DNA of 64,000 bases from an uncultured Alistipes sp. (lineage in GTDB: Bacteria; Bacteroidota; Bacteroidia; Bacteroidales; UBA932). Shown in pieces: positions 26,425 through 35,481 of the stretch. Numbering within the stretch: position 1 is the first letter of the stretch; the number at the start of each line of letters is the position of its first letter. Below the pieces are notes generated by a model. The model had not been told where the DNA came from, searched no databases, and worked only from the letters and a program-made list of their open reading frames with translations. The position numbers and the translations under genes were made by a program. The stretch is from contig CABMPD010000010.1 of assembly GCA_902388455.1 (NCBI GenBank), positions 1 to 64,000 on the forward strand, in the 5' to 3' direction.

Positions 26425-27978
26425 CTAGTGGTTGTACTTTGACAGAAATGCCTGGAGTGAAACGGTACGGTCATTGATTCCCAGTTTGTTTCTGAGCCTG
26501 AATCTGGCAATGTCTATGCTGTGGGGGGACTGTTTTGTGATTTCTGCAATCTGTTTTGTCGTCAGGTTCATATTCAGCAGGACGCACAGTCTTCTCTCGT
26601 TGAGGGAGAGATCCGGAAAGTCTTTCAGGAGCTTTACGAAGAAGGTGCTGTTGAATTCCGGTACGAACTGGTCTATTTCCTTCCAGTTTTCCGTGCTGAT
26701 GGCTTCCTTCAGGTCTGAACATACAGCTGCTATTTCCTTGTGCAGGGCCTCGTCATTGAAATGATAGCTCATGCGGGTCAGCCGTGAAACTGTCTCCTGC
26801 ATCATTGAGTCCATTTTGGACTGCTGCAGCTCTTTCAGTTTGATGATGTCGTTTCTGTTGTTCAGCGACGCTTCTTTGGCCTGTATCCGGATGGCCCTTC
26901 GGTAGAAGTAGATGATGGCAAGGATGGTAAGTAACAGAAGTACCAGTATTGCAGACATCAGAAGGACGTTCTGGCGGTTTTTTTTATGCGCCAGCAGCTC
27001 CAGCTGGTGCGAGAGCATCAGCTCGTTCTCGTACTTGAAAAGGGATATGTACATGCTTTTAGTCCCCATGGCCGAGTCTATGCTGTGTGCTTTCAGGAGA
27101 GACGAGTAGGCATTTTCCATGTTCCCCAAGTGCATGTAGATGTGGTGCAGCCTCGTATAACACTCGTTGAGATACAGTTCGAATTCTCCTTTGGAGAAGT
27201 AGCCGACAGCTTTGTTGTACTCTTCTGCTGCCTTGGAATATTCTCCAGTCATGTAGTGGCACAGGCCTATAGTCGAGAAATATCTTCCCGATATATTGAT
27301 GTCGTCCAGCCTTTCGGCAATACTTTCAGCCCCGTTAAGGTGCCTGTACAGGGTTGTTGGAATAGAGTCATTGATATTGTGGACATTGAGAGCGACGGGA
27401 AGTAGATTCATCAGTACGTTCAGCCAGACTTCTTCATCGCCTGAAGAGCGGGTCAGTTCCAGACATTCTGTTATGTACCGGTCGGTCAGAGCAGTGTCGG
27501 CGTTTGCGCCGGCAAGGACTGCCTTGTTGTTGAGCATTTTTATCAGCAATGTAGTGTCCTGGAGCATTATTGCGCCTTCTCCGAAAAGTTCGAGATATCT
27601 TGAGGAACTTTCGTACTCTTCGCAGATGTAGTATATCTGTGCCAGGCTGTTGTAGCATTTCAGAATATTGTAAGTGTCCTTTTCGGCTTCGTATATTCTG
27701 AGTGCGTCTACAGTATAGCCTAGTGTGAGATGGTACTGGCCTTTCATACAGTACATGTCTCCCAGTCTGTATTTGGCATCAGCCAGTTCACGCATGTATG
27801 ACAGTTCCTCATAGACAGGAACAGCTGTCTCCAGGCATTCTATTGATTCTGAAAACAGATATCTGTCGGAATAGCTTCTGGAAAGGGAGTCTGCCTTTAA
27901 GGCGGCTTCCAGTGTCTGGCCGGAGCAGATGCCGTAAATTCCACAGGCAAGTATGAATGTAAGTAAAAGGTGTCTCAC
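26425..27978 (-). CDS. Membrane-anchored TPR protein with C-terminal LuxR-type HTH
   Basis: A 517-residue protein with a signal peptide (about 1-20), tetratricopeptide repeats across about 25-320 (for example ADAKYRLGDMYCMKGQY), one membrane helix at about 334-355, a short coiled coil (about 360-400) and a C-terminal helix-turn-helix at about 445-510 (LSLNERRLCVLLNMNLTTKQIAEITKQSP). This architecture is common in Bacteroidetes and is read as a membrane-bound transcription factor sensing the periplasm through its TPRs. Targets are unknown; the downstream lipoprotein gene is the obvious candidate. No kinase domain is present. Confidence 0.88.
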   Translation of the reverse strand: MRHLLLTFILACGIYGICSGQTLEAALKADSLSRSYSDRYLFSESIECLETAVPVYEELSYMRELADAKYRLGDMYCMKGQYHLTLGYTVDALRIYEAEKDTYNILKCYNSLAQIYYICEEYESSSRYLELFGEGAIMLQDTTLLIKMLNNKAVLAGANADTALTDRYITECLELTRSSGDEEVWLNVLMNLLPVALNVHNINDSIPTTLYRHLNGAESIAERLDDINISGRYFSTIGLCHYMTGEYSKAAEEYNKAVGYFSKGEFELYLNECYTRLHHIYMHLGNMENAYSSLLKAHSIDSAMGTKSMYISLFKYENELMLSHQLELLAHKKNRQNVLLMSAILVLLLLTILAIIYFYRRAIRIQAKEASLNNRNDIIKLKELQQSKMDSMMQETVSRLTRMSYHFNDEALHKEIAAVCSDLKEAISTENWKEIDQFVPEFNSTFFVKLLKDFPDLSLNERRLCVLLNMNLTTKQIAEITKQSPHSIDIARFRLRNKLGINDRTVSLQAFLSKYNH

Positions 27979-28100
27979 GTGCGTAGATATGTATATGTTA
28001 GTTGAAGTGATTTGCTGTTGACGGCCGCCTGGAGAGGGTACTGCCGTAATGTATGGACAGGATTCCCGAGAATGAGTCTTGGCATATGGTAATCATGGCA

Positions 28101-31100
28101 TCAGTTAAGGCGGGCCACACGGATCCCGCCTTTTTTTACGTATTCCCGGAGGGTGCGGGCTTCCATGACTGTCCTGCCTTCCCGCATGGAGGCGTGGATG
28201 AAGTGCAGGCTGCCGTCCCCGGCGCGGCGGGCAATGCCGGTGTGGGTGATGTCCAGGCCGGGTGTACTGCTGACTATGCAGATGATGTCTCCGTCCTGGA
28301 TACTGGCCTCTGCCTCCCGTATTTTCTCAGCAGGAATGTAATAGTAGGCGGCAGCTGTGTCCAGCCGTTCTTCAGTTCTGCGTATCTGCTCTGCTGCCGC
28401 GGTCCCGGCATTTCCCCGAAGCTGGGGATAATTGTCCCTGTGGGAGGACATGAAGGAGAATTCCTGCTCCAGCGGGATGCCGCCGAGCTCCTCGCTCACC
28501 TCCCGTAAAATGCTGTTGTCCCGGGCCTGCAGCAGCCATTCAGAGGTGTAATGCAGCCTCGAAGGATAGCCGCTGATGATGCCGTTGCGGTAGCGTAGGC
28601 TGCGGAGCGTGGTGCAGAAGTCTTCAAATGGAGGAATGCCGCCTCCTGGATTGTCCTTCATCCCGGGATTGTCCTTCAGCAGAAGGGTCATTGCGGTGCA
28701 GGCTTCCACCAGGAGGATGCAGTCGGTCTCCCTCAGGTTGACCGTGAGATGTTCGGGGGTGCTCTCGAGTGTACCGCCTTTGTATGGTGTACTGCAAAGG
28801 GCTTCTGCGGCAGCTGTCATTATCTCTCCGGAGGGAAGGCCGGCAAGGGGCAGGAGTTTCTGCATGGTCCGGGCGTAGATGAGGGAGTCTTCGGGAGTCG
28901 TGCTGACCGCAACGGTGGTGTTGGCCCTGAAAAGGGAGTAGGCGGCCTGGAGTATCTTGTTGCGCAGGAGGGCGGGGTAGTCCGGATTGTCCTGGAGGAA
29001 TTTCTGAACTTCCTGCCATGCCTCCGGACTGCGGTGGCTGCCGAGCAGGGCTCCTGCCCAGTTGCGCGGGAAGAAAATGTCGCCGGTGCGCTGGACTTCC
29101 TCGAGGATGTCGAGGCCGGGACGGATGTATCTGACGGAGGAAGACTCGCGCAGGGGGTGGTTGAGGTAGCTGAGTACGGAGGATGTCCAGGGCTCTATGC
29201 GTCGGTTTTCGGCCTGCATGAGGCTTTGGAAGAGGGTGTCGCGGGCAGCTTCGTCAGGATTTACCGCTCTGGAGATGTAGTCGAAGCGGCGGAGCCGGTC
29301 GGGGTCGGTCAGGCGGGCCCGTTGCGTGGCGAGTATGTGTCCGGCCCGGTCCGGGAAACGGATGGCGAGTTCCCATGCGAGGGAAGTGTAGTTGTTCTCG
29401 CTGTACAGGGGCTCGCTTTGGGTCTCCCAGATGGCGTACAGGCTGTCGCAGAGAGCGGCGGTGGTGAGTCCGGACGGCAGGGAACGCAGGAGAATCGTGC
29501 GGATGGGCTGCTCGGGATGGGTGTGGGCCAGAGTCCACAGCCGCTGCTCTACGGCCTCGCGGTCTGTCCCGTTGAGGTCGTCCATGGCCCGGCCGAGGAA
29601 ACCGGAAAGAGATGAGGCGGTGAGTTGGTCGGTCTCCTTCTCCAGGCCGGCGAGGATGGAACGGCTCCAGTCCTGTGCGGGTATCAGGCCGGCGAGGTAG
29701 TTCTCCTGGAGGTTCATCAGAGTGGCGAAGCGGGCGGTGCCGTCCTGTATTTCAGGCCAATGGCCGAGCAGCCACCGTGCGGATTCCCGTGGCAGGATGA
29801 ACCGTCCGTATCCCCGGCCGTCGGTGTTGGGCAGGATGTAACGCGCTCCGGTAAGTCCGGTGCCTGAGGGTGTGCCGTTCGCATTGGTCACGATGGGTAT
29901 GGTTATTTCGGCGGCGTCCATGCGAACTTCCGTCTGTACGGACTGAGTACCGTCACTGACCGTTACTCCGAAACTCTGTGGCCAGAGTATGCCGCGCCCG
30001 AGCGGGTCGTTCTGGGTGACGGTGAGGCTGTCTCTGTCTGTGATGCGGAATGTGAGGTCCGGCATGCCTTTTTCGTAGACCCAGGCCTGGCTGAAGCCGC
30101 GCAGGTCGGCAGAGGTGAGGCTGTCGAGGATGCCTACGAGGTCATCCCAGGTGGCGTTGCTGTAGGCATACCGTTTCAGGTAGGTCTGTATGCCCTGGCG
30201 GAAGGCGTCGCGGCCCATGATCTCTATGAGTTTTTCCATCATTACCGGGGCCTTGTTGTAGATGATCTGGCCGTAGACGAGCCCGGCGTAGCGCAGGTTG
30301 GGCAGTTCCTGGGATATGGAGACGGTGCCCTCGGTGCGGTCCTCGCTGAGGGCGGCGGTGTTGAACGAGCGCAGGCGGTTCAGCCGGTGGTTGACCTCGG
30401 GGTAGAGGGGCTCGGATATCCACGCGGCGAAATGGTTGGCGAAGACCTCCTTGGTCCACACCTCGTCGAACCACTTCATCGTCACCAGGTCGCCGAACCA
30501 CATGTGGGCGGTCTCGTGGGCTATGAGTTCCGTGCGGGACAGCTCGTCGCTGAGGGTGGGGTTGGGCCCGAGGAACATCCGTCCGTCGTTGTAGAGGGTG
30601 GCACCGGTATGCTCCATGCCGCCGTACTGGAATCCGGGCAGGATGATGAAGTCGTACTTGGCGAAGGGGTAGGGCACTCCGGTGTACTCCTCGAGCCACT
30701 CGAGGGACGCGGCCACCTGGGCGAAGATGTCGTCGAGCTGGGCCGTCTTGACCGTATCGGTCTCGCGGTAGTAGGCGCTGAAACGGTGGCGGCCGTCATC
30801 GTAGTCCCTCTGGAAGAACTCACCGGCCACGAATGAGAAGAGGTAGGTGCTCAGGGGCTCGGTCTCGGAGAAGGTGATCAGCTTGCGGGTACCCTCTTCG
30901 GCCGGTAGGTTCTCTTCCTTGTCCACATAGGTGTTGGATACGGCTTTCCATGTCATCGGAACTTCGAGTGACAGGGTGTAAAGTGCTTTCATGTCCGGCT
31001 GATCGAAGCAGGGGAAGAGGGTGCGGGCCCGGTCGGGTACCAGGAGAGTGTACAGGAACTCGTCGTTGCGGTTCAGGGACTGGTCTCCGGCAGTGAATAC

Positions 31101-31502
31101 GATATCCACCGTATTTTCCCCGGCCCTGGTCAGCGCCGCCGGTATGACGATGTGCTCGTTCTGAATGAAGCAGCACGGCTGCGGTAGCGTCCCGTTGATG
31201 CTGACCTCATGTACGCTCGAAGCCGGCTCCCTGAAATCCAGCACGATATCTGCCGGAGCGTCAAGTTTAATCCTGACGGTAATCCACCCGTCGACCCTCT
31301 CCGTGCGTTCTTCCGGTATGTCGAAATGCAACCGGTACCGTACATCCGTGTAAGTGGCTTTCCGCCACCGCGCCAGCTCCTGCGGCACACCGGTCTCGGG
31401 AATGTTTGCCGTGTTGCCGGAACTTAGTATGTCAGCAGACATGCCTATGTGAGTGGCTAAAACAGCCATCAGGCAGAGTAAGAGCACATTTCGCATTTTC
31501 AT
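28101..31502 (-). CDS. M1 aminopeptidase fused to a DUF1460-like amidase domain
   Basis: An 1133-residue exported protein. A signal peptide covers about 1-23. The M1 N-terminal beta domain (about 40-240) precedes a catalytic domain with GGMEH (the usual GxMEN with N replaced by H) and HETAH about residues 328-332, followed by the second zinc-site block WTKEVFANHFAAW. A helical region extends to about 890. Residues about 910-1133 resemble DUF1460 (NlpC/P60 superfamily): the nucleophile lies in TDCILLVEA (Cys about 926), then RYRNGIISGYPSRLHYTSEWL and the His of DITHTGIARR (about 1084). DUF1460 proteins are N-acetylmuramoyl-L-alanine amidases. The fusion would combine peptide trimming with muropeptide cleavage in the periplasm; that coupling is inferred. 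Confidence 0.88.
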   Translation of the reverse strand: MKMRNVLLLCLMAVLATHIGMSADILSSGNTANIPETGVPQELARWRKATYTDVRYRLHFDIPEERTERVDGWITVRIKLDAPADIVLDFREPASSVHEVSINGTLPQPCCFIQNEHIVIPAALTRAGENTVDIVFTAGDQSLNRNDEFLYTLLVPDRARTLFPCFDQPDMKALYTLSLEVPMTWKAVSNTYVDKEENLPAEEGTRKLITFSETEPLSTYLFSFVAGEFFQRDYDDGRHRFSAYYRETDTVKTAQLDDIFAQVAASLEWLEEYTGVPYPFAKYDFIILPGFQYGGMEHTGATLYNDGRMFLGPNPTLSDELSRTELIAHETAHMWFGDLVTMKWFDEVWTKEVFANHFAAWISEPLYPEVNHRLNRLRSFNTAALSEDRTEGTVSISQELPNLRYAGLVYGQIIYNKAPVMMEKLIEIMGRDAFRQGIQTYLKRYAYSNATWDDLVGILDSLTSADLRGFSQAWVYEKGMPDLTFRITDRDSLTVTQNDPLGRGILWPQSFGVTVSDGTQSVQTEVRMDAAEITIPIVTNANGTPSGTGLTGARYILPNTDGRGYGRFILPRESARWLLGHWPEIQDGTARFATLMNLQENYLAGLIPAQDWSRSILAGLEKETDQLTASSLSGFLGRAMDDLNGTDREAVEQRLWTLAHTHPEQPIRTILLRSLPSGLTTAALCDSLYAIWETQSEPLYSENNYTSLAWELAIRFPDRAGHILATQRARLTDPDRLRRFDYISRAVNPDEAARDTLFQSLMQAENRRIEPWTSSVLSYLNHPLRESSSVRYIRPGLDILEEVQRTGDIFFPRNWAGALLGSHRSPEAWQEVQKFLQDNPDYPALLRNKILQAAYSLFRANTTVAVSTTPEDSLIYARTMQKLLPLAGLPSGEIMTAAAEALCSTPYKGGTLESTPEHLTVNLRETDCILLVEACTAMTLLLKDNPGMKDNPGGGIPPFEDFCTTLRSLRYRNGIISGYPSRLHYTSEWLLQARDNSILREVSEELGGIPLEQEFSFMSSHRDNYPQLRGNAGTAAAEQIRRTEERLDTAAAYYYIPAEKIREAEASIQDGDIICIVSSTPGLDITHTGIARRAGDGSLHFIHASMREGRTVMEARTLREYVKKGGIRVARLN

Positions 31503-31815
31503 ATACCTATTTCATATTTCGATATGTAAATATACGCAGAAGCCGAGAGCAGAGCAAATTTATTTGCTATGCCGAGGCGCCACCGTATATGTGGCCGTCA
31601 GGCCAAACACGTGCAGAAGCCGAGTGCAGAGCAATGCGATGTATGAAATTTTGACAATTTCAAAAAATCATACACCGGAATGTATGAAATGTGTACAATT
31701 AAGACGGGTGTAGAATGTAGTAAAATATTGTAAAATAGTAAGTTATAAACATTGGCGCGATTTTTGTTATAAGAGTAGGCAAACAAAAAAGGAAAACGTT
31801 CAAATACTATAACCA
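31503..31815. other. Intergenic region with repeat element and operator-like repeats
   Basis: GCAGAAGCCGAG and GCAGAGCAA, separated by one variable base, occur at 31536-31557 and 31613-31634. The first copy runs into the palindrome GCAAATTTATTTGC (31554-31567) and ATGCCGAGGC. Further on, TGTATGA (31640-31646) and its complement TCATACA (31668-31674) enclose AAATT/AATTT, and TGTATGA recurs at 31681-31687. The latter cluster resembles an operator for the downstream permease. No TANNTTTG box is evident and no gene is seen. Confidence 0.6.
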
Positions 31816-34185
31816 ATGAAATCGTTTCTCAACTTCATCCGCAAGAACGGGCTCTACGCCTTTATCAACCTTTTCGGTCTGACAGTTTCCCTGGCCTTCG
31901 TGCTGCTGCTGGCAGTGTTCGTGAGCCGGCAGCTGACCACCGACTCCTTCCAGGAGAATGCGGACCGCATCTATATCTACGCCAACGAGAACTTCATCGG
32001 CAGCGCGTACTACCTGCAGAAGCATCTCCTCGACCATTTCCCGGAGGTGGAGAAGGCCACTTCGTATCTGTCAGGTTCGGGAATAACCGGACTCGGGGAA
32101 CTGCATATAGCCGGTAATGATGCGGCGATACCGGCACAGACCTCCTACGCAGACAGCTCGTTCTTCGACATATTCTCCTTCCGTCTGCTCAGCGGCTCCA
32201 TAGAGGCGTGGAAGGCATCAGACCGAAGCGCGGTCATCAGCCGGCGTTTTGCGGACACTTATTTTCCCGACAAGGATCCTGTCGGCCAGGCATTGACTTA
32301 CAGTATTGTCGGGGACGGGGATTATACGTTTACCGTGGCTGGAGTTATGGAGGATATCGACCATTCGGTAATCAAGTACTGCGATGTGATGTGCCGCGCC
32401 GACATCATGACGGAGCTCAACGGTGCGAACGACGAGGAGATGAGCAACACCGGACGGTTCGACACTTTCATCATGACCTGGCCGAATTCCGATATTCAGG
32501 CCAAGATACCGGAGATCAGGGATTATCTGGGGAAGGTATGGTGGGCCTATTCGGAAAATATGGTGGACAAGGTCTTCTTCATCCCCTTGAGGGACCTGTA
32601 TTTTTTCGATGACTCGCAATCATTTACAGGCAATATCAATCAGGGCGACGGCCAGTTGGTGAAGATTCTGCTGGCCGCCTGCATTATCCTGCTGCTGTTC
32701 GCCGTGCTCAACTACATCAACCTGACCGTGGCCCAGTCGGGAAGGCGGGCCAAGGAGATGGCCACCCGCAGACTGCTCGGAGAGGGGAAGGCCGGGGTTA
32801 TCTGGAGGATGATTGCCGAGGCCACAGCGTTTGCCGCCGTATCGACGGTGCTGGCCGTGCTGATTGCCGAAGCCCTGGCACCGTACGCCTCCCGGTTGCT
32901 CGGTTATGAGTTCTCGGTACTGGCGGAGATTACCCTGCCCATAGCCCTGCTTATTGTCGTAGGAATCGCCGTAATAGGCTTCCTCTCGGGCATTATCCCC
33001 GCACTGACGATTTCAAGGGCCAAGCCTATCGACATCGTGCGCGGCTCGTTCAGCCTGCAGATCCGCTCGTGGTTCGGCAAGGCTCTGATAGTCATACAGC
33101 AGGTGGTTGCAGTGGCCATGATTGCGGTCTCCCTGATGATGCTCTTCCAGATAAGGGCCATGATCCACGCTCCGTTAGGATACAATACTGAGGATATCCT
33201 CAATGTTTCCAGCGACATTTTCACCTCCGGAAGCCAGATCAGAGAGTTCCGGGATGCGGTGGAGGCAATGCCGTTCGTGGAGTCGGCAGGTTTCGGGGAG
33301 GGTACGCCTCTGTACGGCACGAATAACAATACCATGTATTATCAGGGCGGTCTGCTCGGCTTCCAGCTGGTACGCGGGGATTCGGCGTATTTCAATATTC
33401 TCGGTCTCAGGCTCAAGTCCGACAATCACCTGGCAGAGACGGCATGGTACTGGAATGAATATGCCTTCAAGGAGGCGGGCCTGCCGGAGACGGCCAATGA
33501 GGTCCGGTTCGGAAACGAAAAGGTAGGTTATTACACTCGAACTATTGCCGGAGTGTACTACGACTTCAAGATCCGTCCCCTGCTCCAGGACCAGTCGGCG
33601 GCCATGATCTACATGTACGATGTTTATCCGGAGAACCGTACGCCCTGGAATATCCTGGTCAAGGTGACCGGAGACCATGGCGAGGCATACGACCGCATAG
33701 CGGAGGCGTACAGCCGCATCCGCCCTGACGGGGCTTTCGACGCCTCGTACATTGAGGACGAGATAGCCGCCACCTTCGAGGAATACGCCCGGCTGCAGAA
33801 GATAATCATCATCTTCACGGTCATCGCGGTATTCGTCTCGTCCCTCGGCCTGTTTGCCATGAGTACCTACTATATCCGTGCCCGCAGCCGCAACATAGCC
33901 GTGCAGAAGGTGTTCGGTGCCGACAAGGGCCTCATCCTGCGGCAGATCGCCTCGTCCTACCTGCTGCTCTCGCTGATTGCCTTCGTCATCTCCGTTCCCG
34001 TCAGCTGGCTGCTCACCGACGCATGGCTCAGCCAGTTCTCCTACACCGCCGCTTCCTGGCTCCAGTGGGTGCTCATCCTCGCTTCCGGAGTGCTCTCCTG
34101 CGCCATCGCCTTCCTCACGATTCTCTACCAGAGCATTGTCGCCATCAATACTGCTCCGGTCATTGCGCTGCGCAAGGAGGACTGA
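31816..34185 (+). CDS. MacB/FtsX-type ABC transporter permease (copy 2)
   Basis: A 789-residue membrane protein with the same two-module plan as the one at 22464: N-terminal helix (about 14-36), MacB-like periplasmic domain, a helix trio around 285-400, a second periplasmic domain and three C-terminal helices with RSRNIAVQKVFGADKG. It lacks an ATPase domain and no ATPase gene is adjacent. Sequence divergence from copy 1 suggests different substrates. It stands alone, with operator-like repeats upstream, and its stop codon abuts the convergent ORF6N gene directly. Confidence 0.9.
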   Translation: MKSFLNFIRKNGLYAFINLFGLTVSLAFVLLLAVFVSRQLTTDSFQENADRIYIYANENFIGSAYYLQKHLLDHFPEVEKATSYLSGSGITGLGELHIAGNDAAIPAQTSYADSSFFDIFSFRLLSGSIEAWKASDRSAVISRRFADTYFPDKDPVGQALTYSIVGDGDYTFTVAGVMEDIDHSVIKYCDVMCRADIMTELNGANDEEMSNTGRFDTFIMTWPNSDIQAKIPEIRDYLGKVWWAYSENMVDKVFFIPLRDLYFFDDSQSFTGNINQGDGQLVKILLAACIILLLFAVLNYINLTVAQSGRRAKEMATRRLLGEGKAGVIWRMIAEATAFAAVSTVLAVLIAEALAPYASRLLGYEFSVLAEITLPIALLIVVGIAVIGFLSGIIPALTISRAKPIDIVRGSFSLQIRSWFGKALIVIQQVVAVAMIAVSLMMLFQIRAMIHAPLGYNTEDILNVSSDIFTSGSQIREFRDAVEAMPFVESAGFGEGTPLYGTNNNTMYYQGGLLGFQLVRGDSAYFNILGLRLKSDNHLAETAWYWNEYAFKEAGLPETANEVRFGNEKVGYYTRTIAGVYYDFKIRPLLQDQSAAMIYMYDVYPENRTPWNILVKVTGDHGEAYDRIAEAYSRIRPDGAFDASYIEDEIAATFEEYARLQKIIIIFTVIAVFVSSLGLFAMSTYYIRARSRNIAVQKVFGADKGLILRQIASSYLLLSLIAFVISVPVSWLLTDAWLSQFSYTAASWLQWVLILASGVLSCAIAFLTILYQSIVAINTAPVIALRKED

Positions 34186-34749
34186 TTACTTTTTTCGCTT
34201 GACGGTATGTTTCAGTTTCAGAACGGCGAAGTTCAGTTCTATGGAAGTCTCTGTATCACTTACAGGGACTTCCTGATACAGTAAGTCGGACAGGATCTCG
34301 CCTCCGTGCCTGATGAGACCCTTCTGTTCCTGCTCGTCATCTGATTCGGAGATTCTGCTGACAGTTCTGGAGAGTTCCTTGATTTTGGCAAAAGTCTCTA
34401 TGATGGCGATGGTCGTCTGTGTGGCTTTAGGACTTTTCAGGATGGTGGCGAGCATGTAAAGCCCCTTTTCTGTGAAGGCTTTGGGTGGATATTTTGTGTG
34501 CTCGCCACGTCCGGCTGTCTCTAAGGTCGAAAAACTCGACCTTAGAGACAGCTCCCATTCCTCTCTGTTCAAAGCCAGAATATATCCGTCGGGAAATTTG
34601 TCCGGATTATTCTTTACTGCTTCGTTTACGCGTTTGGTCTCAACACCATAGAGTTTTGCGACATCTTTGTCAAGTAAGACCCTTTGGCCCCGGATTTCAA
34701 GCAGGGCTTTCTCAACATCTTTGAAATTTACAATGTTTTCCATATCCAT
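34186..34749 (-). CDS. ORF6N-domain DNA-binding protein
   Basis: A 187-residue protein with the ORF6N domain in its first half (RGQRVLLDKDVAKLYGVETKRVNEAVKNN, then FPDGYILALNREEWE and the TEKGLYMLATILKSPKA block). The domain occurs in phage and chromosomal DNA-binding proteins of the KilA-N/Bro type, often as anti-repressor-like regulators. The C-terminal part is charged and predicted helical. The start at 34749 (MDMENIV) or 34743 is preferred over 34803 because the homology begins just after. A palindromic site lies upstream at 34807-34834. No other phage genes are near. Confidence 0.87.
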   Translation of the reverse strand: MDMENIVNFKDVEKALLEIRGQRVLLDKDVAKLYGVETKRVNEAVKNNPDKFPDGYILALNREEWELSLRSSFSTLETAGRGEHTKYPPKAFTEKGLYMLATILKSPKATQTTIAIIETFAKIKELSRTVSRISESDDEQEQKGLIRHGGEILSDLLYQEVPVSDTETSIELNFAVLKLKHTVKRKK

Positions 34750-34806
34750 TAAAGCATTTGAATTTGATGCAAAGAAAGCCAAAGCATTCCAGATAATCCG
34801 CACTTT

Positions 34807-34834
34807 AAACGGCTATAAACGTTTATAATCGTTT
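34807..34834. promoter_or_regulatory. 28-bp palindrome upstream of the ORF6N gene
   Basis: The central AAACGTTT is flanked by AAACG on the left and CGTTT on the right with 5-nt arms between. The 14-nt half sites match except at two positions. It lies about 60 nt upstream of the ORF6N start and 13 bp past the end of the acetyltransferase gene, so it fits an autoregulatory operator. Confidence 0.5.
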
Positions 34835-34846
34835 AAAAACGGCTGA

Positions 34847-35401
34847 TTACAGCCAGCGTATGATGCGGGCCGGGTTGCCGGCCACTACGGTGCGGGGCGG
34901 AACGTCGCGGGTGACTACGCTTCCTGCGCCTACTACCGCACCTTCACCGATGGTTACTCCGGGAAGGACGGTTACATTGCCCCCGAGCCAGACACTGTCC
35001 CCGATGGTGATGGGCAGGGCTTTCTCGGTACCCTTGTTGCGCTCCTGGGCGTCGAGTGGATGGACTGCGGTGAGCAGGCTGCAGCCCGGACCGATGAAGA
35101 CGTGGCTGCCGATGGTGACCGGGGCCTCGTCGAGGACTGTCAGGTTGAAGTTGATGTAGGTGCAGTCTCCGATGGAGATATGGGAGCCGTAGTCGCAGAA
35201 GAACGGAGAGAGGATGGTGACCTCGCGTCCCATGTGTCCGATGATGGACCTGAGCAGGATGTCCCTGGTGGCTGTCTCCCGAGGATGCAGGCGGTTCAGT
35301 TCGTATATCCTGTCCCGGCAGGCATACAGTTCGGAAAGCAGTTCTGGATCGGATGCGGCATCGTACCATTCGCCGCCGAGCATTTTCTCCTTCTCAGTCA
35401 T
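34847..35401 (-). CDS. Maa/LacA-type O-acetyltransferase
   Basis: A 184-residue left-handed beta-helix acyltransferase of the maltose/galactoside acetyltransferase group. The N-terminal Mac domain (MLGGEWYDAASDPELLSEL) precedes hexapeptide repeats (ISIGDCTYINFNLTVLD, IGPGCSLLTAVHP, VWLGGNVTVLPGVTIGEG) and the closing VAGNPARIIRWL. The catalytic His is the one in TAVHP. It transfers acetyl from acetyl-CoA to a sugar hydroxyl. The start MTEKEKMLGGEW at 35401 replaces a longer frame to 35476 that overlaps the fumarase promoter. It is divergent from the fumarase gene. Confidence 0.93.
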   Translation of the reverse strand: MTEKEKMLGGEWYDAASDPELLSELYACRDRIYELNRLHPRETATRDILLRSIIGHMGREVTILSPFFCDYGSHISIGDCTYINFNLTVLDEAPVTIGSHVFIGPGCSLLTAVHPLDAQERNKGTEKALPITIGDSVWLGGNVTVLPGVTIGEGAVVGAGSVVTRDVPPRTVVAGNPARIIRWL

Positions 35402-35443
35402 AATTTCGTATTCATTGTCGGTTAATAGCTTGTACAAAATTAC

Positions 35444-35451
35444 TATCTTTG
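35444..35451 (+). promoter_or_regulatory. -7 box of the fumarase gene
   Basis: TATCTTTG lies 31 nt upstream of the chosen ATG (35482). It overlaps the TTG codon at 35449, so that codon is unlikely to be the start. No well-spaced -33 element is seen. Confidence 0.5.
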
Positions 35452-35481
35452 CCCTCACGAAACAAACAAATAACAACAGAT

